From Robiginitomaculum sp. (GTDB taxonomy: Bacteria > Pseudomonadota > Alphaproteobacteria > Caulobacterales > Maricaulaceae), in NCBI GenBank assembly GCA_026982415.1, contig JALSHE010000106.1, forward strand, positions 1 to 64,000: a DNA stretch of 64,000 nt, given 5' to 3'. The position numbers and the translations under genes were made by a program. Of this stretch, positions 8,725 to 17,296 are shown piece after piece. The notes below the pieces were generated by a model. That model had not been told where the DNA came from. It saw nothing but the letters and a program-made list of their open reading frames with translations, and made no database searches. Numbering within the stretch: position 1 is the stretch's first letter; each line of letters starts with the position of its first letter.

Positions 8725-9921
8725 CTACTCCGCCGCAACCATATCCGCGCCGCCGTATTTGCGGTATAATTTCTCTTTGCTCTTGGGGTCTATATTGACC
8801 TTGGTGATGTCGCCGTCGGCCCACTCCATAACCTTTTTGTCCATGACGCTGTACCACCAATGCGGAAATGCGGCCATCAAGAAGCAGCCGCCATAGCCAG
8901 TAGGCAGGGAGGGTACATTATCATAATCGCGCAAAACATGGTAAGGGCGCATGGGGTTAGCATGGTGGTCGGAATGGCGCTGGAGATGTAGGAGACCCAT
9001 ATTTGACCACAGGTGATTGGTATTCCAGCTGTGTTTGGGTTGGCATTTTTCATATTTACCGTTCGGTTTTTTTGCCCGCATCAGGCCGTAATGTTCCACA
9101 TAATTGGCTTGGGTCAGAGCGTACCAACCCATCATATGATGGGGGATGACAAACCAGAGAATGTTAGGGCCAAAAATAAAGGCTAGGGCTATAATCATGA
9201 GGAGTGTGCCAAAATAAATCTGTAAGACCTCATTATGAATAGACCAAAAGCCGTGTCCTTTTGCGGCTAAGCGCCGTTTTTCATGATGCAGGCCGCGTTT
9301 AATGGTGCCGGGGATTTCGCGCAACATGAACCGGTAAATGCTTTCGCCCATACGCGCGCTTGCCGGGTCTTCGGGGGTCGAGACCCAGACATGGTGCCCC
9401 ATATTATGCTCAATATTAAAATGGCCATAGCCCATTAAAACATTGCCGATGCGGGCAAGGCCACGGTCAAATGGCCGGGTTTTATGACCAAGCTCATGGG
9501 TAAAAGCCAACATGGCACCACTGCCAGAACCAACACCGATTATTAGCGCTACAATTGCCCACCACGGCAAATCTTGCGTGCCAACCAGCCAAACAAAAGC
9601 AAAAAACGTGGCAAAGAAAATCGGGAAATGCGCAATAACATGCCAGCGGTAATAATTGTCTTTAATCATATCCTCGACAACGGCTTCGGGCGGATTGTGG
9701 GTATCCTCACCCAAAACTTTGTCAATTAAAGACGTAATAACATAAATATATATGGCCGGAAACCAGAGTATAAGCGGGTTTTTCCCAAGCGCAAAATATC
9801 CCCAAAATGTACCAAAATAAACAAAGACCCCGACATAACCAAGCCACCATAAATGTCGCTTTTTGTCCTTATAGACAACCTCATTCCCGTTTTCGTCAAT
9901 GCCTGTAAATACACCTGCCAT
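8725..9921 (-). CDS. alkB: Alkane 1-monooxygenase, membrane di-iron hydroxylase
   Basis: Integral inner-membrane enzyme that hydroxylates the terminal carbon of medium-chain alkanes with rubredoxin as electron donor. Visible histidine boxes are HELGHK (about 143), HNMGHH (about 173) and LQRHSDHH (about 314), plus the AlkB-specific NYVEHYGL (about 274). There are about six hydrophobic helices, and the length of 398 is typical. The ATG at 9921 is preceded by AGGAG with good spacing and touches the stop codon of the upstream arsR-type gene, so the two are translationally coupled. No rubredoxin, rubredoxin reductase or AlkS-type activator is nearby. It converges on pabBC. Confidence 0.95.
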   Translation of the reverse strand: MAGVFTGIDENGNEVVYKDKKRHLWWLGYVGVFVYFGTFWGYFALGKNPLILWFPAIYIYVITSLIDKVLGEDTHNPPEAVVEDMIKDNYYRWHVIAHFPIFFATFFAFVWLVGTQDLPWWAIVALIIGVGSGSGAMLAFTHELGHKTRPFDRGLARIGNVLMGYGHFNIEHNMGHHVWVSTPEDPASARMGESIYRFMLREIPGTIKRGLHHEKRRLAAKGHGFWSIHNEVLQIYFGTLLMIIALAFIFGPNILWFVIPHHMMGWYALTQANYVEHYGLMRAKKPNGKYEKCQPKHSWNTNHLWSNMGLLHLQRHSDHHANPMRPYHVLRDYDNVPSLPTGYGGCFLMAAFPHWWYSVMDKKVMEWADGDITKVNIDPKSKEKLYRKYGGADMVAAE

Positions 9922-10331
9922 CACGCAACTCCTTTTTTTGGGCCTTTTTCTTGTTTTTTATTTTGCTCTGAAATATCCTCAAACGGCTTACAGAGATAAG
10001 CCATAGGCTTGATAGCTTCCAAAATAGTCGTAACCTTTGCCACATTGTGCGGCCCGTCCAAATCGTAGAAAACCCGCCGCCCGATTTTACGGGTTTGGCA
10101 AATGCCTGCCCGTTCCAACACAGCCAAATGCCGCGAGATAACGGAACGGTCTTGGGCAAGACCGTTCGCAATAGTACCTACATCACAGGCGCCTATGAGG
10201 ACAAGTTTGCGGATTATCTCAACACGCGTTGGCTCACAAAGCGCCTTGAAAAACTTGGTGTCAAACACATCCAGTGCCGTTTGCGCCAACGCCATGTGTT
10301 CAGGAGATAAACTACGGTTTTCACTGTTCAT
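9921..10331 (-). CDS. ArsR-family winged-helix repressor coupled to alkB
   Basis: A 136-residue DNA-binding protein with an ArsR-type helix-turn-helix: FKALCEPTRVEIIRKL, then DVGTIANGLAQDRSVISRHL and a wing around RKIGRRVFYDL. No ELCVCDL-type metal site is visible; one cysteine (GACDVG) precedes the recognition helices, so the signal may be organic or redox rather than arsenic. The C-terminal about 15 residues are lysine-rich. Its stop codon TGA shares a base with the alkB ATG. A near-palindrome sits just upstream of its start and is the obvious candidate operator, implying autoregulation of the arsR-alkB pair. Confidence 0.88.
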   Translation of the reverse strand: MNSENRSLSPEHMALAQTALDVFDTKFFKALCEPTRVEIIRKLVLIGACDVGTIANGLAQDRSVISRHLAVLERAGICQTRKIGRRVFYDLDGPHNVAKVTTILEAIKPMAYLCKPFEDISEQNKKQEKGPKKGVA

Positions 10332-10336
10332 CTGCC

Positions 10337-10363
10337 TATATATGCATATAAATGCACATATAT
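10337..10363. promoter_or_regulatory. Imperfect palindrome, candidate operator of arsR-alkB
   Basis: The stretch holds ATATATGCAT and ATGCACATATAT as imperfect inverted arms around a short AT centre. It lies 6-32 bases upstream of the ArsR-type start codon. ArsR proteins commonly bind AT-rich dyads in this position. Binding by this protein is inference. Confidence 0.5.
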
Positions 10364-10447
10364 CAAGGTCGTTTTTGTTTGCTAGCCATACACAGATGAA
10401 TTTGTATAGCGGGCGGTGCTTGTAATATGAGTGCTAAACTTATTTTG

Positions 10448-11962
10448 CTATACGCCTTTCCATGCCCCGTGAAAACCGAGCGGTACGGCGTAGGGTAGTT
10501 CAAACACGGCCACCGGGCCGTCTTCCAGCCGTGCCGCATTTAGGATATTGAGCCGCGTGGCTTTGGTTTTCAAATTTAAGGTCGTACCAATGAGCCAACC
10601 ATCATCTTCGCGTATACCGCCGGGGCGCGGGATAAATAAATGTTCTTCTACTATGCTGTGGGCGCCATAATTATGGCTGGCTATTTTCCCGGTTTCCAGG
10701 TCATGTTTCAACATAGACATTTGCCCGACTTCGTTCTTGTGGTTATCGCCAACGGTATAAAGATAGCGGGCATTGGTGCCTTGAAACCGCCCATTAAGTT
10801 GCGGAAACTCATGGGTAGCACGGTCGCTCAGGACAGAGCTAATCTCTGCGCTACCGTTCTTGCGCAACACTATATGGGTCAACTGCGCCGGGCTTACGTT
10901 AAATGTTTCCCCGCGCATTACGGCTCGGGCACCTTTCTCGATAAAACCGCTATCGCCCGTACAGGCACTAAAACGGATATCGCCTGATGTGTCTTCCCAA
11001 GCATTGCCGTAGTGAAATTGAAATCCAGGCGGCAGTTCAAATTCGCGGCGGTTGTCCAGATTGTCTTTCTCGACTACGATAACCCGCTGGCTTTCTTGTG
11101 GCAGCCATTTGAACATGCCGATAAATGTGTCGGCTTTTTGCACGGCCTGAAAGGACGGTACCACAAAAATAAGATGTCTCTTGGTCATGCAAAAATCGTG
11201 AACCATACCGCCGGGCACATTTTTCATAAGGTGCATACCAGTCAATTTTCCGCTAGGGGATATTTTATAAATCAACATGCGCTTACCGAACACATCCTGA
11301 CCGAAATTCCACACCGATCCGTCCGTCTCTATTTTTGGATGAGCGGAAAACGGCATGCCTTTAAGCTCCGCCGCCCAGGTTTTTGCGCCGATGGTTTCCA
11401 ACGTCGTGCCGTCGAGCCTGTAGGCCGAACCACCCTCCCATAAAGCCAACAGTTCACCACCTATAGGCAGGACGCTGGTGTTGGCGGTATTCACATCGTC
11501 TGGGCCGGTGATTGGTGCCGGGTTTTCGATTTTCGTACCAAAGGCGGAAACCATAAATTGCCCGGCCTTTTCTTCGCGCTCATATTTACCTGTGCGTACC
11601 ATGCGGCCCGTGTGGGACACATTGCCGCCGTCAATATTATAGGCATGCACCATACCGTCGCCGTCAAACCAATGTTCAAGCCGGATCCCATCTCTCTCAA
11701 ACAGAGCCGGGCCGTTGCGGTAAAATGTACCGGACAGTCCTTTGGGCATTTTACCGGACACCAATTTCATGTCCGGTGTCGCCAAATCCCGCGCCGGGGT
11801 CGAACGCCAGCCCAGTGCCCACGGATGTTTTTTGGCGGATTTGGCATAGCTTTCCGACACGCTCAAGGCTCCGGCTTTAACCCCGCACCCTGCCAAAATG
11901 CCTAGGGCTGCGCCGCCGCCAATCGTTTGCAGGGCTTGTCTACGTGAAAAGTGCATGTCCAT
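10448..11962 (-). CDS. Carotenoid oxygenase family protein, Tat-exported lipoprotein
   Basis: A 504-residue member of the RPE65 / carotenoid cleavage dioxygenase / lignostilbene dioxygenase family: a seven-blade propeller with Fe(II) held by four histidines, cleaving conjugated double bonds. Candidate ligands are seen in SAHPKIE, GGMVHDFC, QFHYGNAWED and GFHGAWKG near the C-terminus. The N-terminus has a twin-arginine motif (SRRQALQTIGG) and a lipobox LAGC with Cys at about 26, so a folded, lipid-anchored periplasmic enzyme is predicted. It starts 10 bases after the DUF2141 gene stop with GGAG before the ATG, and reads toward arsR-alkB. The substrate could be a carotenoid, apocarotenoid or stilbene. 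Confidence 0.88.
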   Translation of the reverse strand: MDMHFSRRQALQTIGGGAALGILAGCGVKAGALSVSESYAKSAKKHPWALGWRSTPARDLATPDMKLVSGKMPKGLSGTFYRNGPALFERDGIRLEHWFDGDGMVHAYNIDGGNVSHTGRMVRTGKYEREEKAGQFMVSAFGTKIENPAPITGPDDVNTANTSVLPIGGELLALWEGGSAYRLDGTTLETIGAKTWAAELKGMPFSAHPKIETDGSVWNFGQDVFGKRMLIYKISPSGKLTGMHLMKNVPGGMVHDFCMTKRHLIFVVPSFQAVQKADTFIGMFKWLPQESQRVIVVEKDNLDNRREFELPPGFQFHYGNAWEDTSGDIRFSACTGDSGFIEKGARAVMRGETFNVSPAQLTHIVLRKNGSAEISSVLSDRATHEFPQLNGRFQGTNARYLYTVGDNHKNEVGQMSMLKHDLETGKIASHNYGAHSIVEEHLFIPRPGGIREDDGWLIGTTLNLKTKATRLNILNAARLEDGPVAVFELPYAVPLGFHGAWKGV

Positions 11963-11972
11963 TGTTCTACTC

Positions 11973-12437
11973 CTAGTTCAGGGTGATAGCGTGGGCGGTT
12001 TTCGCGCCGCTAATGGTGAATTTGGCATCCACCCATTTTGCAGGTCCCATTTTACCAACCGCATTATTGGAAAAAGCAAAGGGTTCGGTCGGGATGCCGA
12101 AAAGATTAGTGGCCATTTTCCCGTCGCCGTTCACATCGTGAAATAATTTGATGGCATATTCGCCGTCCGGCAGGTCGGAATAATTGATAATGACGGTGTC
12201 GGCTTTTACCTCAACCCGTGCGCCGCGTACACTGCCGCCGTTTTTATATCCGTCTTCACTGTTATAAAGTCCCGCCTGTACAATACCCTTGACGTCTTTA
12301 ATGCCGCTCAAGGTGACTGTGATATTTGATGTACCGCTCACGCCTTCTTTAACGTAGTTTTCAGCCGCATATACAGGTGCTGCACTGGCGGTTACCAACA
12401 ACATGGTCATCATTATATTTCTAAATTCGCGTTTCAT
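11973..12437 (-). CDS. DUF2141 domain periplasmic protein
   Basis: A 154-residue secreted protein. The signal peptide MKREFRNIMMTMLLVTASAA ends near VYA. It is followed by a compact beta-rich DUF2141 domain: ITVTLSGIKDVKGIVQAGLY, LPDGEYAIKLFHDVNGDGKM and FGIPTEPFAFSNNA. DUF2141 has no known activity. I start at MKREF because GGAG lies at proper spacing; the frame stays open far upstream but that part overlaps the divergent promoter region. It heads the minus-strand run with the carotenoid oxygenase (10-base gap), suggesting joint expression. Confidence 0.85.
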   Translation of the reverse strand: MKREFRNIMMTMLLVTASAAPVYAAENYVKEGVSGTSNITVTLSGIKDVKGIVQAGLYNSEDGYKNGGSVRGARVEVKADTVIINYSDLPDGEYAIKLFHDVNGDGKMATNLFGIPTEPFAFSNNAVGKMGPAKWVDAKFTISGAKTAHAITLN

Positions 12438-12590
12438 TTCGTTCTCCAAATTACCGTTCCGGGATTGGAACAACCTGACTATGGCGGGAAAATTTGAGGA
12501 CGGGTGCGGCGATACGTGAGAATGCATATTCGCTTCGTGAACAGCCGCCCTGCGCATCTCGCGGCACGTGAACAGCACAAGAAACCGCTT

Positions 12591-12654
12591 GCGAAGCGCC
12601 AGGTTTTTGGCATTGTCATTTGGCGAAGCGCCAAATACACTGCCAAATACACTG
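12591..12654. repeat. Direct and inverted repeats upstream of the LytTR gene
   Basis: GCGAAGCGCCA occurs at 12591-12601 and 12623-12633. ATTTGGCG/CGCCAAAT forms a palindrome at 12618-12636. CCAAATACACTG is repeated in tandem at 12631-12642 and 12643-12654, ending 36 bases before the LytTR start codon. LytTR proteins typically bind pairs of direct repeats, so this is a candidate autoregulatory site; the link is inference. Confidence 0.5.
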
Positions 12655-12690
12655 TTAGAACTACGCGTGCTAAGGCGGGATAAGGGGAAT

Positions 12691-13401
12691 ATGAAAAGCA
12701 TTATTAAAAACATGGTGCCCATGCTAACCGTCTGTACAATCGCCGGCGTGATTTTAACGGTACTTGCCCCTTACGGCACATCTGTATTCTCACCAATTAC
12801 CCGTTTCGTGTATTGGGTTGGTTTATGTCTGGCGGGTGGTTTTGGGGCCAGTGCCGCAAATGCAGTTGCTTATGTTCTCAAGCGCGAATTTGGTCCGTGG
12901 CAAATGGCGCTCGTCCAATCGGTAACGTCGACTTTGGCAGTGTCGACAATTATCCTGATTATGGCCTTGGCTACTTACGGAATGCCGAGTGTTAAAAACT
13001 TCTTCCAAACCATGTTTTATGTCTGGGTGATTGCGGCGGTAATCTCCAGTATTGGCGCATTGCTAAGCAGGCAAAAGAGCGGCAATCCGGCGCCTAAGCG
13101 TGCGGCGCTCTACGAACGCCTCCCGCCGCACCTGCGCAGTGCCGACATTTATGCCTTAGCCGCAGAAGACCATTATGTGCGGGTGATTACGGCGCGCGGA
13201 GGCGAACTTGTTTTGATGCGGCTATCAGATGCCGTCAAGGAAACCGCGCCGCTCACAGGTCTATCACCGCACCGCTCTTGGTGGGTGGCGGAGGCGGGTG
13301 TTGATAAAGTCAATAAATCTGAAATTATTTTACGCTCTGGGCAAACTGTTCCCATCAGCCGCACGGGCATGAAGCTGGTGCGCGAAGCGGGCTGGAAATA
13401 A
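12691..13401 (+). CDS. Membrane-anchored LytTR DNA-binding regulator
   Basis: A 236-residue protein with four hydrophobic helices in residues about 5-130 and a C-terminal LytTR domain from about 145: LRSADIYALAAEDHYVRVIT, LVLMRLSDAV and LSPHRSWWVAEAGVDKV. The layout is a one-component regulator with the DNA-binding domain in the cytoplasm. No receiver or kinase domain is present. AAGGGG before the ATG at 12691 fixes the start; the open frame upstream is probably untranslated. The SGNH acyltransferase begins 3 bases after its stop, so the two are probably co-transcribed. The membrane domain matches no sensor family I recognise. Confidence 0.85.
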   Translation: MKSIIKNMVPMLTVCTIAGVILTVLAPYGTSVFSPITRFVYWVGLCLAGGFGASAANAVAYVLKREFGPWQMALVQSVTSTLAVSTIILIMALATYGMPSVKNFFQTMFYVWVIAAVISSIGALLSRQKSGNPAPKRAALYERLPPHLRSADIYALAAEDHYVRVITARGGELVLMRLSDAVKETAPLTGLSPHRSWWVAEAGVDKVNKSEIILRSGQTVPISRTGMKLVREAGWK

Positions 13402-13404
13402 TTT

Positions 13405-15291
13405 ATGCAGTCCGCCGTCAAGCCGTTCTCAATAAAATACAGACCTGACATTGATGGTCTGCGGGCTGTTGCCGTGCTGGCCGTGGTTTTTTACCACTTT
13501 AAAATTCCGCCGTTTTCGGGCGGCTTTGTTGGTGTCGATATTTTCTTTGTCATCAGTGGGTATTTAATCACAAAGCTTGTTTGGGGGCAAACCAAGGGCG
13601 GGACATTCTCGTTCAAAACATTTTATTTACGCAGGATCCGCAGATTGTTCCCGGCATTATTTGTGACGCTCGCGGGTACATTAGCTGCCGCCGCAATCCT
13701 CTTTTCGCCCGAACAAATGGCACGGCTTGGCAAGGTTAGTTTCTTTGCGCTGATCTCTTTGTCCAATATCGTGTTTTGGCGCGAAGCCGGATATTTTGAT
13801 ACGGACGCCGCCACCAAGCCGCTACTGCACACTTGGTCTTTGGGGGTTGAGGAACAGTTCTATCTGGTCTGGCCAGCCCTTATATTTTTGTGCGTTCTAT
13901 ATCTAAAGCGTGCCCATATTTTGGCTGTATTGACCGCTTTAATCGTTGTGGGCTTATTGGCAGCAGAATATGTTTTGAAAAAGGATGTGGACGCCGCGTT
14001 TTATTTAACCCCATTTCGGCTCTCAGAATTTGGTATAGGCGCAGTTTTGGTATGGTTGGACAAATATAGGCCAAGCAAAACAATGCTGGTCGAACTTATA
14101 TTCGTTCTCGGATTGGCGCTGACCCTTGTGCCAATTTTCCTTTACACAGACCAGATACGTTTCCCTGGCCTCACGGCTTTCATCCCGTGTTTTGGCGCGG
14201 CTCTGTTGATTTTTGTCGCACCTGCATCCAAATTAAAAAGCCTATTGGCCAACAAGGCTATGGTCGCTGTCGGGTTAATCTCCTATTCACTATACCTCGT
14301 CCACTGGCCGCTCTATGTATTTGCTAAACAGGTCATTGGGGACATATCATTGGCCGTCGCCAGCGGGTTGATATTGGCGTCGATTGTGTTGGCGGCGGTA
14401 TCTTACCGTTTTGTTGAAACACCGTTTCGCCGCAGCACCGATAAACCCAACCCATATAAATATTTGGGCACGCCTTTTGGCTATCTAGTTTCCGCCTTCA
14501 TATTATTATCCGTCTCGGCCAGTGCTATGTTCAGCAAGGGTTGGAAATGGCGGTTTAGCGCACAGGTTAACGAGTTGGTTTCCTATAGGGAGGACTTTAA
14601 AACAACCAACCGCATGGGATCTTGCTATCAGGTCAAAAAAGCGACATGGCAGGACATCCCCCGCACATGCTACGACCCGTCCTTGGCTCCCGACAATGGC
14701 AAGCCGACATATTTATTGGTCGGTAGCTCCTTTTCAGCAGATTTGTGGCCTGGCCTGTCGCAGGTGTTAACAGATGTAAATTTGTTGCAAATTTCCAAAG
14801 CCGGATGTTTTTTTACCACTGTACACCTGCCCAAAAACTCACAAACCTGTAATGACCATAATCGGTTTGTATTTGACACTGTGCTAAAAAACTACCGTTA
14901 TGATCTGGTGTTGATTTCTACAGCGGGCGTTCCAGGAAGACCATGGGATCAAACCAAGGCCATGTTCGAAGCTTATGACCAAGATTATGTGGTGTTTGGT
15001 ATGCGCCCAAAATTTAGCGAGATGCCGCAAACACTCGTCGCAAATTACGGTCGCCGAGAAGGGTTAGAGGCCGAACTCACGCGCTTCGTATCTTACAAAA
15101 ACGACGCCCGCTGGCGCGCCGCCCTCCCCCCGGAAAAGTTTTTCTCCATAGAAGATGCCATCTGCCCGACTAAAACCACCTGCCAATGGATCGTCGGCAA
15201 CCACCTAACCTACCGCGATAAAACCCATTTCAACACTGAAGGTTCGGTGGTCGTAGCAGAAGTATTTAAAAAATGGCTGGCAGAGCGTTAG
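13405..15291 (+). CDS. OafA/YrhL-type acyltransferase with C-terminal SGNH domain
   Basis: Inner-membrane O-acyltransferase that modifies surface glycans. Residues about 8-370 are the acyltransferase-3 domain with about ten helices, including YRPDIDGLRAVAVLA and the FYHF histidine, GGFVGVDIFFVISGYLI, and RRIRRLFPALF. Residues about 430-625 are a periplasmic SGNH-like domain. Its first block reads LVGSSFSADLWPGL instead of the usual GDSHA, while the C-terminal Asp-x-x-His is present (YRDKTHF). At 628 residues it has the usual length for the fused type. It directly follows the LytTR gene. The target glycan is unknown; no O-antigen genes are nearby. Confidence 0.9.
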   Translation: MQSAVKPFSIKYRPDIDGLRAVAVLAVVFYHFKIPPFSGGFVGVDIFFVISGYLITKLVWGQTKGGTFSFKTFYLRRIRRLFPALFVTLAGTLAAAAILFSPEQMARLGKVSFFALISLSNIVFWREAGYFDTDAATKPLLHTWSLGVEEQFYLVWPALIFLCVLYLKRAHILAVLTALIVVGLLAAEYVLKKDVDAAFYLTPFRLSEFGIGAVLVWLDKYRPSKTMLVELIFVLGLALTLVPIFLYTDQIRFPGLTAFIPCFGAALLIFVAPASKLKSLLANKAMVAVGLISYSLYLVHWPLYVFAKQVIGDISLAVASGLILASIVLAAVSYRFVETPFRRSTDKPNPYKYLGTPFGYLVSAFILLSVSASAMFSKGWKWRFSAQVNELVSYREDFKTTNRMGSCYQVKKATWQDIPRTCYDPSLAPDNGKPTYLLVGSSFSADLWPGLSQVLTDVNLLQISKAGCFFTTVHLPKNSQTCNDHNRFVFDTVLKNYRYDLVLISTAGVPGRPWDQTKAMFEAYDQDYVVFGMRPKFSEMPQTLVANYGRREGLEAELTRFVSYKNDARWRAALPPEKFFSIEDAICPTKTTCQWIVGNHLTYRDKTHFNTEGSVVVAEVFKKWLAER

Positions 15292-15298
15292 TAGAAAT

Positions 15299-16807
15299 TT
15301 ACGTCTCATCCACATCAAACATCGCCGCCCATTTCTCCGTCACTGCGCGCACCACATCTTCGTCCATCTTTATGACCTCGCCCCATTCGCGCTTTGTCTC
15401 TGCGCCTATTTTATTTGTGGCGTCTAGGCCTATTTTGGAGCCTAGGGACGGCTCGGTGCTGGCGAAGTCTAGATAGTCTATGGGGGTATTTTCTATGATT
15501 GTGGTGTCGCGGGCCGGATCCATGCGGGTCGAGACCGCCCACATCACGTCTTTCCAGTCCCGCGCATTGATGTCGTCGTCGACCACGATAATCCATTTAG
15601 TATACATGAATTGGCGCAGGAATGACCACGCCCCCATCATCACCCGCTTGGCGTGACCGGGATAGGCTTTCTTCATACTAATCACCGCAATGCGGTAAGA
15701 GCAGCCCTCTGGCGGCAACCAAAAGTCTATTATTTCAGGGAATTGTTGCTGCAAGAGCGGAATGAATATCTCGTTCAGCGCTTCGCCGAGCACGCTCGGC
15801 TCGTCCGGCGGACGTCCGGTATAGGTCGACAGATAAATCGGGTCTTTGCGCATGGTAATGGCGGTCAGTTTAAACACCGGGAATTTCTCGACCGAGTTAT
15901 AATACCCCGTATGGTCGCCGTAAGGCCCCTCGTCCGCATATTCGTCGAGCATCACATGACCCTCAAGAATAATCTCCGCATGAGCTGGCACTTTCAGGGG
16001 CACGGTTTTACAGTCCACTAATTCCAATTTTTCACCGCGCAATAGCCCGGCAAATTGATACTCGCTCAAGGTTTCGGGAACAGGCGTCACGGCAGCCAAT
16101 ATTGTGCCGGGATCTGCACCAATCACCACGGCCACAGGTAATGGCTCCGGCTTTTTATCTTTCCACCGCGCATGATGTTGCGCGCCGCCCCGGTGTTTCA
16201 GCCAGCGCATAATCGCCTCGCGCGGCCCGCGTTTTTGCATACGGTATATGCCGAGATTATAATCGTCCAGCGCACTATCCCCCGGCCCTTTACTGACCAC
16301 CAGCGGCCAAGTAATCAGCGGCGCAGGCTCCCCCGGCCAGCAGGTTTGTATTGGTAAAAGGTCGAGCGAAGCATCATCACCGAGCAACACCACTTCTTGG
16401 CACGGCGCTTTTTTCACCGTTTTTGGCTTCATAGTCATGGCGGTCTTGAGGATAGGGAGTTTACTCCACGCATCTTTCATACCGCGCGGCGGTTCCGGTT
16501 GGCGCAATGTTGCCATCAACTCCCCGACCTCGCGCAGTTCGGGCGATGTGGTTCTCTCAACCCCGCCCATAGTAACCCCCAGCGCCACCCGCTTGACCTT
16601 GGAAAATAAATTTATCAGGACTGGCATAGAGGATTTCGTTCCGTCCTCCTTAACCACATTTTCAAACAAAACCGCCGGCCCCGTCTCGACCAACCGCCGC
16701 CCAATCTCGGTCATCTCAAGCTCGGTTGACACAGGCTCGGTGACCCGCACAAGCTCGCCCTCGGCTTCCAGCTTGTCGATAAATTCACGTAGGGATTTAT
16801 AGGCCAT
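15299..16807 (-). CDS. ubiD: UbiD-family (prenylated-FMN) decarboxylase
   Basis: A 502-residue decarboxylase of the UbiD family: [20 protein letters not shown] at the N-terminus, then [53 protein letters not shown] and [15 protein letters not shown]. The usual role is decarboxylation of 4-hydroxy-3-polyprenylbenzoate in ubiquinone synthesis, and ubiA lies two genes away. However, it starts 2 bases after a MarR-type regulator gene, an arrangement more typical of inducible aromatic-acid decarboxylases. UbiX, which makes the cofactor, is not in the window. Family membership is firm; ubiquinone versus catabolic role is not settled. Confidence 0.88.
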   Translation of the reverse strand: MAYKSLREFIDKLEAEGELVRVTEPVSTELEMTEIGRRLVETGPAVLFENVVKEDGTKSSMPVLINLFSKVKRVALGVTMGGVERTTSPELREVGELMATLRQPEPPRGMKDAWSKLPILKTAMTMKPKTVKKAPCQEVVLLGDDASLDLLPIQTCWPGEPAPLITWPLVVSKGPGDSALDDYNLGIYRMQKRGPREAIMRWLKHRGGAQHHARWKDKKPEPLPVAVVIGADPGTILAAVTPVPETLSEYQFAGLLRGEKLELVDCKTVPLKVPAHAEIILEGHVMLDEYADEGPYGDHTGYYNSVEKFPVFKLTAITMRKDPIYLSTYTGRPPDEPSVLGEALNEIFIPLLQQQFPEIIDFWLPPEGCSYRIAVISMKKAYPGHAKRVMMGAWSFLRQFMYTKWIIVVDDDINARDWKDVMWAVSTRMDPARDTTIIENTPIDYLDFASTEPSLGSKIGLDATNKIGAETKREWGEVIKMDEDVVRAVTEKWAAMFDVDET

Positions 16808-16809
16808 AA

Positions 16810-17241
16810 CTAAGTTTCCAATTCGCTTGCAACATTTAGGAACTTATAGATGGTTTCCATTTCCGCGTCTGTAAAATTTTTGGAAAGTTTCTCGTCCAGT
16901 GTGCGCAGGCGCTGCATAACCTGTTCACGTTTCGCAAGGCCATCAGGCGTTAAATGCACGGTTTTGCCGCGCCCATCGCTTTGGAGTTTACGGCGCTCTA
17001 CCAAGCCCGTTTTCACCATCCGGTCAACCAGCCCGGTAACCGCTGCATTGCCTGCCCCGACACCCGCCGCCAGTTCCGACAACTGACAGCCATTATGATA
17101 GCCCAAATACACCAAAGCCGTGGCCTGTGCAGGCTTAACCCCGACATCCGCCAACACCGCCCCCGCCCTACGCGACAAGCGGCCATAAGCATGGTCGAAC
17201 ACAGCGAATAATCTACGGTGGGTCGGGCGGGCTATGGCCAT
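16810..17241 (-). CDS. MarR-family transcriptional regulator
   Basis: A 143-residue winged-helix regulator: [20 protein letters not shown], then [20 protein letters not shown] (recognition helix) and the wing [18 protein letters not shown]. MarR proteins usually respond to phenolic or aromatic ligands and repress neighbours. Its stop lies 2 bases from the ubiD start on the same strand, so ubiD is its likely target and partner transcript. Confidence 0.88.
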   Translation of the reverse strand: MAIARPTHRRLFAVFDHAYGRLSRRAGAVLADVGVKPAQATALVYLGYHNGCQLSELAAGVGAGNAAVTGLVDRMVKTGLVERRKLQSDGRGKTVHLTPDGLAKREQVMQRLRTLDEKLSKNFTDAEMETIYKFLNVASELET

Positions 17242-17296
17242 AGGTGTGTCTCACTTTCGCAAGAGATATTCCACATCTAAACTATTATGTCACCCT

